From positions 434,001 to 498,000 of the forward strand of contig NZ_CP038492.1 of assembly GCF_004751985.1 (NCBI RefSeq): a stretch of 64,000 bases of DNA. Reading direction: 5' to 3'. The stretch comes from Rhodophyticola sp. CCM32 (GTDB lineage Bacteria; Pseudomonadota; Alphaproteobacteria; Rhodobacterales; Rhodobacteraceae). The first letter of the stretch is position 1. Each line of letters opens with the position of its first letter. This document shows, one piece after another, positions 1 through 11,782 of the stretch. A program made the position numbers and the translations under genes. Below the pieces are notes generated by a model, which was given only the letters and a program-made list of their open reading frames with translations, did no database searches and was not told the DNA's origin.

Positions 1-334
1 CGACGCGGGTCGTTTTTTTGAGCGTCGCTGCAGAATGGTGAACCCGAACCGATGTGCCATCCACCATCACGGTGTCGATATTGTGCGCATCGGCGACCGC
101 CTCCATTACCCGATCCCAAATGCCCGCATAAGTCCATCGGTTGAAACGGTTGTAGATCGTTGTGTAGGGGCCGTATTGATCGGGCAAATCGCGCCACGGG
201 ATGCCTGTGCGCAAGACATAGAAGATGCCATTGATCACACGCCGATCATCGACACGCTTAACCCCTCGGCTGTTATTTGGGAGCACTGCTTTGATGAACT
301 CCCACTCCAAATCGCTCAAATCTGACCGCGCCAT
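1..334 (-). CDS. IS5-family transposase, N-terminal part (cut by window edge)
   Basis: The minus strand reads a typical IS5-group DDE transposase N-terminus. It begins MARSDLSDLEWEF and continues through DDRRVINGIFYVLRTGIPWRDLP, YTTIYNRFNRW and DGTSVRVHHSAATLKKTTR, the region just before and around the first catalytic Asp. About 111 residues are inside the window; the rest lies to the left of position 1. Two in-frame upstream ATGs (codons starting at 349 and 373) could lengthen the start, but MARSDLSD is the usual N-terminus in this family. Transposition of its own element is the inferred role. No terminal inverted repeat could be fixed with confidence on the right side. Confidence 0.85.
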   Translation of the reverse strand, partial: MARSDLSDLEWEFIKAVLPNNSRGVKRVDDRRVINGIFYVLRTGIPWRDLPDQYGPYTTIYNRFNRWTYAGIWDRVMEAVADAHNIDTVMVDGTSVRVHHSAATLKKTTRV

Positions 335-427
335 TCCACTGCTCCGCATATTGTCTTGCGGGAAATGAATCATAACAGGCTGGAAACGTGAAGCTCTTTG
401 TAAGTACGCTGCCTAGAAGTCCAAATA

Positions 428-468
428 TGTTACATCTTGATGTCATGATTTGTGACATCTGAATGTCA
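428..468. repeat. Two iteron-like 18-bp direct repeats
   Basis: Two 18-bp copies, 428-445 and 451-468, match except at three positions and start 23 bp apart, about two helical turns. The second copy is an exact dyad (TGACAT, four bases, ATGTCA); the first has one mismatch in that dyad. They sit at the 3' end of the helix-turn-helix gene at 466-744. Phased repeats of this kind are what an initiator or repressor would bind, but that role is inferred. Confidence 0.45.
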
Positions 469-744
469 CCGATGCTTGCCAAGGACGCGCGCTTTCAGAT
501 TCAACTCGTAGACGTTAGCGCGCCCTTGACCCTTCCTTGTGATCTTGATGAAGCCCTTGTCAGCCAATTCCTGCACATGGCGATTGACAGTACCACGCGC
601 GATGCCGATGTGATCAGCTAGCGTATCCTGGCCAGGAAAACAGAAGTCATTGTTCCATGCGTACGACAGGAGCAGGGCGTAGACGAGCTTTGCTCTTGGC
701 GAGATGGCGTTACTTTTCAAAATGGCATTGGGGTAATCCCCCAT
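466..744 (-). CDS. Helix-turn-helix (winged-helix) DNA-binding protein, probably 5'-truncated
   Basis: A 92-residue protein with the signature of helix-turn-helix replication/regulatory proteins: SPRAKLVYALLLSYAW, then CFPGQDTLADHIGIARGTV and HVQELADKGFIKI, a winged-helix core of about residues 12-72. The first codons (MGDYP) lie next to the end of an IS3-type remnant (transposase stop at 770), and family members usually have a few more residues before the conserved YPNAIL segment. I infer that an IS inserted at or just before the start and supplied the present ATG. The iteron-like repeats at 428-468 overlap its 3' end. The family occurs on plasmids and integrated elements; specific function unknown. 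Confidence 0.55.
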   Translation of the reverse strand: MGDYPNAILKSNAISPRAKLVYALLLSYAWNNDFCFPGQDTLADHIGIARGTVNRHVQELADKGFIKITRKGQGRANVYELNLKARVLGKHR

Positions 745-769
745 TTTTAGTGGGGTCCAGCCGTAGAAT

Positions 770-865
770 TCACGCGGCTGTTTTCAATTTCATGGCGGGT
801 GTTATGCCGCCGATACCCATGTTGGGTCGCTCGTTGTTGTAAGTCCAGAGCCATTCAGTCTGAGC
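770..865 (-). pseudogene. IS3-family transposase OrfB, C-terminal remnant
   Basis: The minus strand encodes the last 31 residues of an IS3 OrfB: EWLWTYNNERPNMGIGGITP followed by AMKLKTAA and a TGA at 770-772. YNNERPN..GIGG..P is the conserved C-terminal block after the catalytic Glu. The upstream part is missing because another IS3 element begins at about 861. The remnant is too short for activity. Confidence 0.8.
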
Positions 866-1509
866 TACCCCCCGAAATTTGGACACTGACGTAAGCTATG
901 ATTTGCTGTCTGCTGATCTCCGACGAAGAGGAGATCAGAGATGTCGAAACGGAAGAACCACAGCGCTGAGTTCAAGGCGAAAGTTGCGCTTGAAGCTTTG
1001 AAGGGGGAACGCACTGTTGCTGAGCTGTCGAGCCAGTTTGGCGTCCATCCCACGATGATCCACAGTTGGAAGCGGGCGCTGTTGGAAGGCGCGTCAGGCG
1101 TGTTTGAGCGGGGTGGAAAGAAAGCCCCAGAGATCGACGAAGAACAGGTCAAAGAGCTGCACGCAAAGATTGGGGAGCGGGCGGTGGCCAACGATTTTTT
1201 GTCACGAAAGCTCAAGCCCTGGGGCCTGAAGTGAGGCGCGGCATGGTCGAGAAGGACAATCCCAATTTGTCGATTGGCAAGCAGTGCAATCTGCTGTCGA
1301 TCTCGCGGTCGTCGTTTTACTACCAGCCCAAAGGCGAGACGGCGATGAACCTGATGTTGATGCGCCAGATCGACGAGCAGTTCCTGGAAACGCCGTTCTT
1401 TGGTGTTCGCCAAATGACCTGGCATCTGCGCAACGACGGTCATTTGGTCAATGAAAAGCGGATCGGGCGTCTGATGCGGCTCATGGGCTTGATGCCGATC
1501 TACCAGACC
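861..1509 (+). mobile_element. Truncated IS3-family element
   Basis: The left end reads TGAGCTACCCCCCGAAATTT at 861, a sequence that looks like an IS3-group terminal repeat beginning with TG. It is followed by an intact orfA (941-1234) and the first part of orfB. The element stops abruptly near 1505-1510, where the sequence switches to an IS5-type transposase gene on the opposite strand. No right terminal repeat is present, so the element cannot move by itself. The join without visible target duplication suggests deletion or recombination between two IS copies. Confidence 0.75.
941..1234 (+). CDS. IS3-family transposase OrfA
   Basis: A 97-residue OrfA with an N-terminal helix-turn-helix: FKAKVALEALKGERTVAELS followed by SQFGVHPTMIHSWK. 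It ends with the coiled-coil-like helix that precedes the frameshift to orfB (QVKELHAKIGERAVANDFLS). Length and ending (KLKPWGLK) are normal for the group, so this reading frame is intact. OrfA binds the IS ends and makes the OrfAB fusion by programmed frameshifting. Here it is useless for transposition because orfB is truncated. The orfB frame opens at a GTG (1231) overlapping the orfA TGA. Confidence 0.85.
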   Translation: MSKRKNHSAEFKAKVALEALKGERTVAELSSQFGVHPTMIHSWKRALLEGASGVFERGGKKAPEIDEEQVKELHAKIGERAVANDFLSRKLKPWGLK

Positions 1510-1530
1510 CGCCAAGGTAAGGGATGGTGA
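1231..1530 (+). pseudogene. IS3-family transposase OrfB, N-terminal fragment
   Basis: This reads the HTH_21-type N-terminus of OrfB (NLLSISRSSFYYQPKGE), then FFGVRQMTWHLRNDGHLVN and RLMRLMGLMPIYQ. After MPIYQ (about 1505) a normal OrfB would go on to the DDE core. Here only TRQGKGW and a stop follow, encoded by foreign sequence from the adjacent IS5-type gene. The whole catalytic domain is missing, so the gene is dead. Confidence 0.85.
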
Positions 1531-1900
1531 CGTGCAGTGTCTTCTGACGGCGACACAAAGTGCTGAAGTCCGGCACTTTCCAGTCGAGCCTGGCCAGCCG
1601 CAGCAGGCTTTCGACAAACCCAGTCGTCTGCCGAAGCGGCATGCCAAAAAGGACCTTCATCGTGAGGCAGACCCGGATGGCCGCATCACTGAACTCCGGT
1701 TGACGGCCGCGCTTGCCAGTCGCAGGCGCGCGCCAGCGCATCTCGGGATCAAACCAGATTGCAAGAGAACCGCGCTGCTTCAGCGCTCTGTTGTACGAAG
1801 CCCAGTTCCTGGTCTTGTACTCGTAGGGGACCAACTGCTCATGACTGCCAGCTATCACGCTGGACGCAAACAGTGAAGCTCTCAAACATTCGTACAACAA
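1481..1900 (-). pseudogene. IS5-type transposase, N-terminal fragment
   Basis: The minus strand encodes the N-terminal domain of an IS5-type transposase: EYKTRNWASYNRALKQRGSL, IWFDPEM, GKRGRQPEFSDAAIRVCLTM, KVLFGMPLRQTTGFVESLLR and PDFSTLCRRQKTL. Family homology ends at about VTIPYLG (near 1510), where the frame runs into the IS3 element. The catalytic region that should follow is absent. It is a different IS5 lineage from the one at 1-334. The extreme N-terminus (before EQLVPYEY) does not look conserved, so the real start may be internal. Confidence 0.8.
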
Positions 1901-1949
1901 GGCCCTCCGTTACCTCAATCCAGATGCCGCTTAGGATGGCGGATAGGCC

Positions 1950-2927
1950 TCAATCGAGCATGACGCGGGTCTCGATCCGGTCGATCAGGGTGCCGCCTCG
2001 TTCCAGGGTCAGGTCGCCCAGATAGGGGCCTGCCTGCCATCCCTGGGGCGGTGTCCGGCGGCCCGAGGCGCGGAAAAGCTGTATCTGTGTCCGCTCAAGC
2101 GTTGTCGTCTGGCTATGTATCACCGCCCCATCCGGGCCGGTGATGGACAGCCTGACCTGATCCCCGGCCTGCCCGCCGAACAGAAACCCCCAGACCACCA
2201 GAGCCGGGGCCTGCCGGGCAGAGAGGCTGGCGGCATCCGCTGTGCCCGCCTTGATCGCATCGTAATCGGGTATCGCATCGGCAAAGCCTGCGGAGATGAA
2301 CCCGCCCATCTGCGGGGTGATCGGGTCGGCCCAAAGCTGCGCGGCACCGCCGCCGCAACTGGCGGTGTCAGAGGGATCGAACGGGTCGATCACCCGACCC
2401 TCATGGCGCAGCGTCAGATGCAGATGGGGGAATTCCGTATTGCCGGAAAACCCGATCAGGCCAAGCGGTGTTCCGGCTTCGACCCTATCGCCATGGGCCA
2501 CCGCGACACTGTTCATGCGCAGGTGGCAATATTGTGTTTCCCATCCGTCGCCATGGGTGATCGCAACGCCGTTCCCGCAATCCTGCCCCTCGGGCATGGC
2601 CGCGCGGCCCAGATCGGGCACCCCGTCGCGGGTGGCCCGGACCGTGCCGGGGGCGGCGGCGATGACACTCACGCCAGCCTCCATCGCTTCCAGATCGGTC
2701 ACGCGGATATCGCTGCCCTGATGGGTGTCATAGCTGAGCGGGCCGCAGGTGAAATCACGCGCGCCGGGGCCCGGGTCCCGATCCACGAATTGTTGCAGAA
2801 AACAGGTTTCACCAAGCGTGCAATCCACCGGAAAGACCAGCAGCGGTGCATCGGCCCGGGCGGCAGATGCAAGAAAGGCGGCCCCGGTCAGGGCCGCCTT
2901 GATCCATGCCGATCTTTGTCGGGTCAT
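1950..2927 (-). CDS. M23 family metallopeptidase, secreted
   Basis: A 325-residue protein with an N-terminal signal peptide (about residues 1-25, ending SAARADA). A LytM/M23 zinc-peptidase fold follows at about 60-195. The zinc ligands are visible in HQGSD and in the HLHL motif (EFPHLHLTLRHEG), with an upstream YCHL. M23 enzymes cut peptidoglycan cross-links in the periplasm. The C-terminal 130 residues are beta-rich and unassigned. Its ATG overlaps the clpA stop (ATGA at 2924-2927), so the two are translationally coupled. Downstream lies the IS cluster, starting about 50 bp beyond the stop. A separate promoter was not evident. Confidence 0.88.
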   Translation of the reverse strand: MTRQRSAWIKAALTGAAFLASAARADAPLLVFPVDCTLGETCFLQQFVDRDPGPGARDFTCGPLSYDTHQGSDIRVTDLEAMEAGVSVIAAAPGTVRATRDGVPDLGRAAMPEGQDCGNGVAITHGDGWETQYCHLRMNSVAVAHGDRVEAGTPLGLIGFSGNTEFPHLHLTLRHEGRVIDPFDPSDTASCGGGAAQLWADPITPQMGGFISAGFADAIPDYDAIKAGTADAASLSARQAPALVVWGFLFGGQAGDQVRLSITGPDGAVIHSQTTTLERTQIQLFRASGRRTPPQGWQAGPYLGDLTLERGGTLIDRIETRVMLD

Positions 2928-5259
2928 TCCGCTGTCAGAAGCGGTGGCTTTTTCGATCCGATCCGGGGGCTGCCCGGCTCTTCGATACGCAGGTCGATCT
3001 CTCCGTCTTTCAGGCCGACCTGAACATTGCCGCCTTTGGCCAGTTTGCCGAACAGAAGCTCTTCGGCGAGGGGCTTTTTGATATGTTCCTGGATCACCCG
3101 GCCAAGCGGGCGGGCGCCCATTTTGTCGTCATAGCCTTTATCGGCCAGCCATTCTGCTGCGGGGCGGGTCAGTTCAATGGTCACGTTGCGATCCAGAAGC
3201 TGCGCCTCAAGCTGCAACACGAATTTTTCGACCACCTGCAGGATCGTTTCTTTCGGCAGGGGCTGGAAGCTGATCACCGCATCCAGACGGTTGCGGAATT
3301 CCGGTGTGAAGGTCCGTTCAATCGCGGCGGTGTCTTCGCCTTCGCGCCGGTCGCGGCCAAAACCGATGGCGGCCTTGGCCTGTTCCGTGGCCCCGGCATT
3401 CGAGGTCATGATCAGAACCACATTGCGGAAATCGACCGACCGGCCATTATGGTCGGTCAGGGTGCCGTGATCCATCACCTGCAACAGGATGTTGAACACA
3501 TCCGGGTGTGCTTTTTCGATTTCATCGAGCAGCAGCACACAATGGGGATGTTGATCCACCCCATCGGTCAACAGCCCGCCCTGATCAAAGCCGACATATC
3601 CCGGCGGCGCGCCGATCAGCCGGGATACGGCGTGTTTCTCCATATATTCCGACATGTCGAAGCGCAGAAGTTCCACGCCAAGCGTATCGGCCAGTTGTTT
3701 GGCGACCTCGGTCTTGCCAACACCGGTGGGGCCGGCGAACAGGTAATTGCCGATGGGTTTTTCCGGTTCACGCAGGCCGGCGCGGGCCAGTTTGATCGCG
3801 GAGGACAGGGCGTCGATGGCTTTATCCTGCCCGAAGACCACGCGTTTCAGGGTGACATCCAGATCTTTCAGCACCTCGGCATCGTCTTTCGAGACGCTTT
3901 TGGGGGTATCCGCGCAATCTTGGCGACCACGGCTTCAATCTCTTTGGTGCCGATGGTTTTGCGGCGTTTGCTTTCCACCACCAGATGTTGTGCGGCCCCG
4001 GCCTCGTCAATCACGTCGATGGCCTTGTCCGGCAATTTGCGGTCATTGATATAGCGCGCCGACAGTTCCACGGCGGTTTTGATCGCATCATTGGTGTATT
4101 TGATGTCGTGATGATCCTCGAAATAGGGTTTGAGACCGCGCAGGATTTTCACCGCATCTTCCACCGAGGGTTCATTCACGTCGATTTTCTGGAACCGGCG
4201 GCTGAGCGCGCGGTCCTTCTCGAAATGCTGGCGAAACTCCTTGTAGGTGGTGGAGCCCATGCAGCGCAGTTTTCCGCCCTGAAGCGCGGGTTTCAGCAGG
4301 TTCGAGGCATCCATCGCACCGCCGCTGGTGGCGCCCGCGCCGATCACCGTGTGAATTTCGTCGATGAACAGCACCGCATCGGGGTGATCTTCCAATTCGT
4401 TGACCACGGCTTTCAGCCGTTCCTCGAAATCGCCGCGATAGCGTGTTCCGGCCAGCAGGGCCCCCATGTCGAGCGAATAGATCGTGGCCCCCGACAGCAC
4501 CTCGGGCGTTTCGCCCGAGACGATCTTCCGCGCCAGACCTTCGGCGATGGCGGTTTTCCCCACGCCCGGATCCCCCACCAGAAGCGGGTTGTTCTTGCGG
4601 CGGCGGCACAGCACCTGAATGCAGCGTTCTACCTCGTGATCGCGGCCGATCAGGGGGTCCACATCGCCTTTCTCGGCCTTGTCGTTCAGATCGACGCAAT
4701 ATTTTGTCAGCGCTGATTCCTTCTGCTCACCGTCGTCACCTGCATCCCGACCGGACTGGCTTGCGTCTTCTTCCATCTCGGTCGCGCCGGATACGGGCCG
4801 GGCTTCGCCATAGGACGGGTCCTTGGCAACCCCGTGGGCGATGAAATTCACCGCGTCATAGCGGGTCATATCCTGCTCTTGCAGGAAATAGGCGGCGTTC
4901 GATTCGCGTTCTGCAAAGATCGCAACCAGTACATTTGCCCCGGTCACTTCGGTCCGGCCCGAGGACTGGACATGGATCGCGGCGCGCTGGATCACACGCT
5001 GGAAAGCAGCGGTTGGCACAGCCTCGGACCCTTCCACATCGGTTTCCAGGGTCGAAAGATCCTCATCAATGAAATTCACCAATGTATTGCGCAGGGCGTC
5101 GATATCGACGCTGCAGGCCTTCATGACCTTGGCGGCATCGGGTTCATCCAGCAATGCCAGTAAAAGGTGCTCCAATGTTGCCAATTCATGACGGCGCGCA
5201 TTGGCCTGCGCCAGCGCTGCGTGAATGGCCTGCTCAAGGGTGTTCGAAAACGACGGCAC
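2924..5259 (-). pseudogene. clpA: ATP-dependent Clp protease ATP-binding subunit ClpA, with one apparent frameshift
   Basis: Two adjoining minus-strand frames together make a full ClpA. The first (start to about 3900) has the Clp N-domain (FSNTLEQAIHAAL, HLLLALLDEPDA) and AAA-1 with Walker A GDPGVGKT and Walker B LFIDEIHT. The second has AAA-2 with GPTGVGKTE and LLLDEIEKAHPD and the C-terminal D2-small domain. The frame breaks in a TTTT run at 3898-3901 (AAAA on the coding strand). One extra base would restore PPK-SVSKDDAEVLK and give 778 residues, the normal size. I prefer the GTG start at 5259 (PSFSNTLEQ), which has AGGAG eight bases upstream. ClpA unfolds substrates for ClpP; no clpS or clpP is nearby. 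It may be a real mutation or a homopolymer error; the frame is otherwise clean. Confidence 0.88.
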
Positions 5260-5464
5260 GTGTGGTGCTCCTTTTCCTATGCGGCGGGGCATGGCTGGCC
5301 CGCTGACTGTGGCCTCATCATATTAAGCTTCGGTTTTTACGGGCGGGTTTCAAGGCATTTTTGATGAAACATTGGGTTGCAGAATGGTAACTTTGGCAAT
5401 AGAGGCCTTTTTTCTATGGTCATAAGCATGGTGCCTTGTTTTCAGGCGTTTTTTGTCGGCTTGA

Positions 5465-6238
5465 TCAGTACCTGTCTTTTTGGACACGTATTTCTGCAAA
5501 AACATCTTTTGCGCTCTCGCCCTGCATTCCGATCCCGGCTTTCAGATTCTCCAGATCGGCGCGCAGGAATGGGTTTGTGGCCAGTTCTTCGGCCAATGTG
5601 CTGGGAACGGTGGGAATGTTCGCGGAGCGCGCCTGTCTGATCCGCTCGACCCGAGAGATAAGCTCTGGGTTGCGGGGTTCAATACTCAGGGCGAATTTTG
5701 CGTTGGACGCCGTATATTCATGACCCGAGCAGACCAGCGTGTCATCGGGCAGGGCGGCAAGCTTCTGCAGACTGTCCCACATCTGGGCCGGGCTGCCCTC
5801 GAACAGGCGCCCGCAGCCAAGCGCCATCAGACTGTCGGCGGTGAAGACGGCATGGACCTGGGGGAAATGGAAGGCGATATGACCGATTGTATGGCCGGGC
5901 ACGTCAATCACCGTGCCGGTCAGGCCGCCGATCTGCACCTTGTCCCCTTCGGCCAGCGGATGATCAAGCGGGGGCAGGCGCGCCGCATCCGCCGCCGCAC
6001 CCCAGACACGGGCGCCGGTTGCGGTGCGCAACGCCTCCACCCCGTCGATATGGTCATAATGGTGATGGGTGATCAGAATATCGCTGAGCGTCCAGCCGCG
6101 CGCTTTCAGTTCGGCCAGAATCGGGGCGGCTTCCGGGGCGTCGATCAGGGCGGTTCGGCCGCTGTCAGGATCATGCAGCAGGAAGGCATAATTGTCGCTG
6201 AGGCAGGGGATGGTGACGATCTGGGCGATCTCGGCCAT
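5465..6238 (-). CDS. gloB: Hydroxyacylglutathione hydrolase (glyoxalase II)
   Basis: A 257-residue metallo-beta-lactamase-fold enzyme that hydrolyses S-lactoylglutathione to lactate and glutathione, the second step of methylglyoxal detoxification. The metal-binding motif is THHHYDHIDG, followed by PGHTIGHIAFH, FTADSLMALGCGRLFEG and CSGHEYTASNAKFAL, all glyoxalase II marks. The ATG at 6238 (MAEIAQIVTIPCLSDNY) has GGAG just upstream and gives the usual length; upstream in-frame codons overlap the divergent methyltransferase and are not conserved. It is transcribed away from the methyltransferase gene at 6302 across a 63-bp gap. Confidence 0.93.
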   Translation of the reverse strand: MAEIAQIVTIPCLSDNYAFLLHDPDSGRTALIDAPEAAPILAELKARGWTLSDILITHHHYDHIDGVEALRTATGARVWGAAADAARLPPLDHPLAEGDKVQIGGLTGTVIDVPGHTIGHIAFHFPQVHAVFTADSLMALGCGRLFEGSPAQMWDSLQKLAALPDDTLVCSGHEYTASNAKFALSIEPRNPELISRVERIRQARSANIPTVPSTLAEELATNPFLRADLENLKAGIGMQGESAKDVFAEIRVQKDRY

Positions 6239-6301
6239 GGTAATCTCCGACTCTGCGGCTAAGGTGCCTGCACAGCGTCGCGCACCGGCAAGGGGTTTGC
6301 A

Positions 6302-7078
6302 ATGCATCTCGATGTTCTGGACCTGCGTCAATTCTATTACCGCACCCGCCTTGGGCGGATCGCGCAGAAAGCCGTGCGCGATCAGATGCTGACGTTCTGG
6401 CCCGACGGCAAGGGCCTGACAATGGCGGGATTCGGGTTTGCGGTGCCGCTTCTGCGCCCCTATCTGCCCGATGCGCGCCGGGTGATCGGATTGATGCCTG
6501 CCGAACAGGGTGTGATGCCCTGGCCGGCGGGGGCCGAAAATGTCTCGGTCCTGTGCCGCGAGGGGCAATGGCCGTTACAGACCGGATTTGCGGATCGGGT
6601 GGTCTGCCTGCACGGGCTGGAAACTTCGGAACATCCTGCCGCGGTGCTGGAGGAATGCGCCCGGGTGCTGGGCCCCGGCGGGCGGGCGTTGTTCATTGTG
6701 CCCAACCGGTCAGGCCTGTGGGCGCGGCGCGATGCAACGCCGTTCGGTTTTGGCCGCCCCTATAGTCTGAGCCAGCTTGAGGCGCAGTTGAAACGCCATG
6801 GGTTTGTGCCGGAACGTCACGCCGCCGCCCTGTTCGCGCCGCCCAGCAATCGCCGCGCCTGGCTGAGATCCGCAGAGATGGTGGAAAAGATGGGGCGCAA
6901 ACTGTCGTCCTATTACGCTGGCGGGGTGATCCTGGTGGAGGCCACGAAACAGGCCTATGCCCCCACACGGCCCGGTCTGGCAGAACAGTTGCGCCGCCCG
7001 TTACGGGTGCTTGACGGGGTGCCGCAGCCTGCCGGGCTGTCCGGCGGCGGCTTTCCCATGGACTCCCAGAATCGCTGA
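6302..7078 (+). CDS. Class I SAM-dependent methyltransferase
   Basis: A 258-residue protein with a methyltransferase fold. The glycine-rich SAM region is degenerate ([15 protein letters not shown]), followed by an acidic/hydrophobic strand ([20 protein letters not shown]) and the typical [21 protein letters not shown] loop-strand at about residues 119-140. This arrangement (Methyltransf_11 type) is commonly found next to gloB in Rhodobacteraceae. The substrate cannot be told from sequence. The gene is divergent from gloB. It ends in front of a small hairpin (GATAGA, five bases, TCTATC at 7085-7101) that lacks a T-run, so termination there is uncertain. Confidence 0.75.
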   Translation: MHLDVLDLRQFYYRTRLGRIAQKAVRDQMLTFWPDGKGLTMAGFGFAVPLLRPYLPDARRVIGLMPAEQGVMPWPAGAENVSVLCREGQWPLQTGFADRVVCLHGLETSEHPAAVLEECARVLGPGGRALFIVPNRSGLWARRDATPFGFGRPYSLSQLEAQLKRHGFVPERHAAALFAPPSNRRAWLRSAEMVEKMGRKLSSYYAGGVILVEATKQAYAPTRPGLAEQLRRPLRVLDGVPQPAGLSGGGFPMDSQNR

Positions 7079-7275
7079 TTTCCCGATAGAAACTGTCTAT
7101 CGAGCCAAGCTTCAAAGCGTCGCAGTTGCGGGCCTGACCTGCAAAGCCTTGAAAACAAAGCCAACGCATGAATTTCGCAGATGAGTCGTGGCTGTTGCAG
7201 CAGGCCAACCCCTCTGCTAGATCAGGCGCGATTTTGGGGAAACGCGGGCGCTCCATCCGCATGAACACGCGAACT

Positions 7276-7305
7276 GCCCGGGTGCCAGCCTCGCACGGCC
7301 CGGGC
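7276..7305 (+). promoter_or_regulatory. GC-rich hairpin in the atpH leader
   Basis: GCCCGGG (7276-7282) pairs exactly with CCCGGGC (7299-7305), and the flanking TGC/GCA can extend the stem inside the loop. It lies about 28 bases before the atpH start. There is no T-run, so it is not an intrinsic terminator. It may stabilise the mRNA 5' end or affect translation of the first gene; this is inference only. Confidence 0.35.
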
Positions 7306-7332
7306 GAGACGATATAAACTGAAAGGGTGGAC

Positions 7333-7893
7333 GTGTCCGAACCTGCTTCGATTTCAACCGGAATTGCTGCGCGCTACGCGACCGCGATGTTTGAACTGGC
7401 CAGTGAAGCGAACCTGCTTGATGCGCTGGAGGCCGATGTGACCGCAGTGGAAGCGGCCCTGGCCGAGAGCGAGGATTTGCGCGATCTGATCATCTCGCCC
7501 ATCTACAGCCGGGATGAAACCCAGGCTGCAATCGGTGCCGTTGCCGACGGGATGGGCCTGAACGCAATGACCGGCAACACCCTGCGCCTGATGGCGGGCA
7601 AACGCCGCCTTTTTGCCCTGCCTGCCCTGTTGCGCGCGCTGCACGAGAAAATCGCCGAGCATAAAGGCGAGGTGACCGCCGATGTCGTATCGGCCAAACC
7701 GCTTACCAAAACCCAAGCCGGCAATCTCGCCAAAGCGCTGAAAGCCTCTGTCGGCAAGGATGTGAACCTGAATGCGACCGTTGATGAAAGCCTCATCGGC
7801 GGTCTTGTTGTCAAAGTTGGCTCGAAAATGATCGACAGCTCGATCCGTTCCAAGCTCAACGCCCTGCAAAACACTATGAAAGAGGTCGGATAA
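7333..7893 (+). CDS. atpH: F0F1 ATP synthase subunit delta
   Basis: A 186-residue OSCP/delta subunit that links the F1 head to the peripheral stalk. Visible marks are the N-terminal [15 protein letters not shown] and the C-terminal [24 protein letters not shown] block, followed by [21 protein letters not shown] choose the GTG at 7333 (translated [15 protein letters not shown]), which matches the usual alphaproteobacterial N-terminus and has GAAAGG a few bases before it; a GTG at 7327 is an alternative. First gene of atpHAGDC; the stop is one base before the atpA ATG. Confidence 0.93.
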   Translation: MSEPASISTGIAARYATAMFELASEANLLDALEADVTAVEAALAESEDLRDLIISPIYSRDETQAAIGAVADGMGLNAMTGNTLRLMAGKRRLFALPALLRALHEKIAEHKGEVTADVVSAKPLTKTQAGNLAKALKASVGKDVNLNATVDESLIGGLVVKVGSKMIDSSIRSKLNALQNTMKEVG

Positions 7894-7894
7894 C

Positions 7895-9433
7895 ATGGCG
7901 ATCCAAGCAGCAGAGATTTCTGCGATCCTGAAAGAACAGATCAAGAGTTTCGGACAGGATGCCGAAGTGGCCGAGGTGGGCCGGGTTCTTTCAGTCGGTG
8001 ACGGGATCGCCCGGGTCTACGGTCTGGACAATGTGCAGGCCGGGGAGATGGTCGAATTTCCCGGCGGCATCCAGGGCATGGCCCTGAACCTTGAAGCCGA
8101 TAATGTGGGTGTCGTGATCTTCGGGTCTGACCAGGCCATCAAGGAAGGCGACACCGTCAAACGCACCAATTCCATCGTGGATGTGCCCGTGGGCGAGGGC
8201 CTGCTGGGCCGGGTGCTGGATGGCCTTGGCAACCCGCTGGATGGCAAGGGGGCGATCAAATCCGCCGAACGCCGGGTGGCGGATGTGAAAGCGCCGGGCA
8301 TCATCCCGCGCAAATCCGTGCATGAGCCGATGGCCACCGGCCTGAAAGCCATCGACGCGATGATCCCGATCGGCCGTGGCCAGCGTGAGTTGATCATTGG
8401 CGACCGTCAGACCGGCAAGACCGCCGTGGCGCTGGACACGATCCTGAACCAGAAAGCCTATAACGACGCGGCCGGGGATGACGAAAGCAAGAAGCTTTAT
8501 TGTGTCTATGTGGCCGTGGGGCAGAAACGTTCCACCGTGGCGCAACTGGTCAAGAAGCTGGAAGAAAGCGGGGCCATCGAATACACCACCGTGATCGCCG
8601 CCACCGCGTCCGACCCCGCGCCGATGCAGTTTCTGGCACCCTATGCCGCGACCGCCATGGCCGAATATTTTCGCGACAACGGCAAACATGCGCTGATCAT
8701 CTATGATGATCTGTCGAAACAGGCGGTGTCTTATCGCCAGATGTCCCTGCTGTTGCGCCGCCCGCCGGGGCGTGAAGCCTATCCGGGCGATGTGTTCTAT
8801 CTTCATTCGCGCCTGCTGGAGCGTTCGGCCAAGCTGAACGAAGACCATGGGGCCGGTTCCCTGACCGCGCTGCCGATCATCGAAACCCAGGGTGGCGACG
8901 TGTCGGCCTTTATTCCGACCAATGTGATCTCGATCACCGATGGCCAGATCTTCCTTGAGACCGAATTGTTCTTCCAGGGCATCCGCCCGGCGGTGAATAC
9001 CGGCCTGTCAGTGTCTCGTGTCGGATCATCGGCGCAGACCAATTCGATGAAATCGGTTGCGGGCCCGGTGAAACTGGAACTGGCGCAATACCGCGAAATG
9101 GCGGCCTTTGCGCAATTCGGGTCTGATCTTGATGCCTCGACGCAGCGCCTGCTGAACCGGGGTGCGCGCCTGACCGAACTGATGAAACAACCGCAATATG
9201 CGCCGCTGACCAATGCGGAAATCGTGGTTGTGATCTTCGCGGGCACCGAAGGGTATCTGGATGCGGTCGATGTGAAGGATGTGGGCCGGTTCGAACAGGG
9301 CCTGCTGGCCCATATGCGGTCCAAACACGGCGATGTGCTGGATTGGCTGACCAATGAAGACCCGAAAATCAAAGGCGATGCCGCAGACCGCCTGAAGGCC
9401 GTTCTGGACGAATTCGCCGCTGATTTCTCGTAA
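7895..9433 (+). CDS. atpA: F0F1 ATP synthase subunit alpha
   Basis: The 512-residue regulatory nucleotide-binding subunit of F1. The P-loop is GDRQTGKT at about residue 169. Other family marks are the N-terminal beta-barrel ([20 protein letters not shown]), [40 protein letters not shown] and [14 protein letters not shown]. Length and ends are standard. A GAGG precedes the ATG by eight bases. It is inside the atp operon, between atpH and atpG with 1-bp and 12-bp gaps. It forms the alpha3beta3 hexamer with AtpD at the cytoplasmic face of the membrane. Confidence 0.98.
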   Translation: MAIQAAEISAILKEQIKSFGQDAEVAEVGRVLSVGDGIARVYGLDNVQAGEMVEFPGGIQGMALNLEADNVGVVIFGSDQAIKEGDTVKRTNSIVDVPVGEGLLGRVLDGLGNPLDGKGAIKSAERRVADVKAPGIIPRKSVHEPMATGLKAIDAMIPIGRGQRELIIGDRQTGKTAVALDTILNQKAYNDAAGDDESKKLYCVYVAVGQKRSTVAQLVKKLEESGAIEYTTVIAATASDPAPMQFLAPYAATAMAEYFRDNGKHALIIYDDLSKQAVSYRQMSLLLRRPPGREAYPGDVFYLHSRLLERSAKLNEDHGAGSLTALPIIETQGGDVSAFIPTNVISITDGQIFLETELFFQGIRPAVNTGLSVSRVGSSAQTNSMKSVAGPVKLELAQYREMAAFAQFGSDLDASTQRLLNRGARLTELMKQPQYAPLTNAEIVVVIFAGTEGYLDAVDVKDVGRFEQGLLAHMRSKHGDVLDWLTNEDPKIKGDAADRLKAVLDEFAADFS

Positions 9434-9445
9434 GGGGACCAGGCA

Positions 9446-11768
<2,323 letters not shown>

Positions 11769-11782
11769 GGAGGGGCTGAGAC

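Noticed and set aside
7085..7101. Hairpin after the methyltransferase as an intrinsic terminator
   Set aside because: The stem is only six pairs and no T-run follows.
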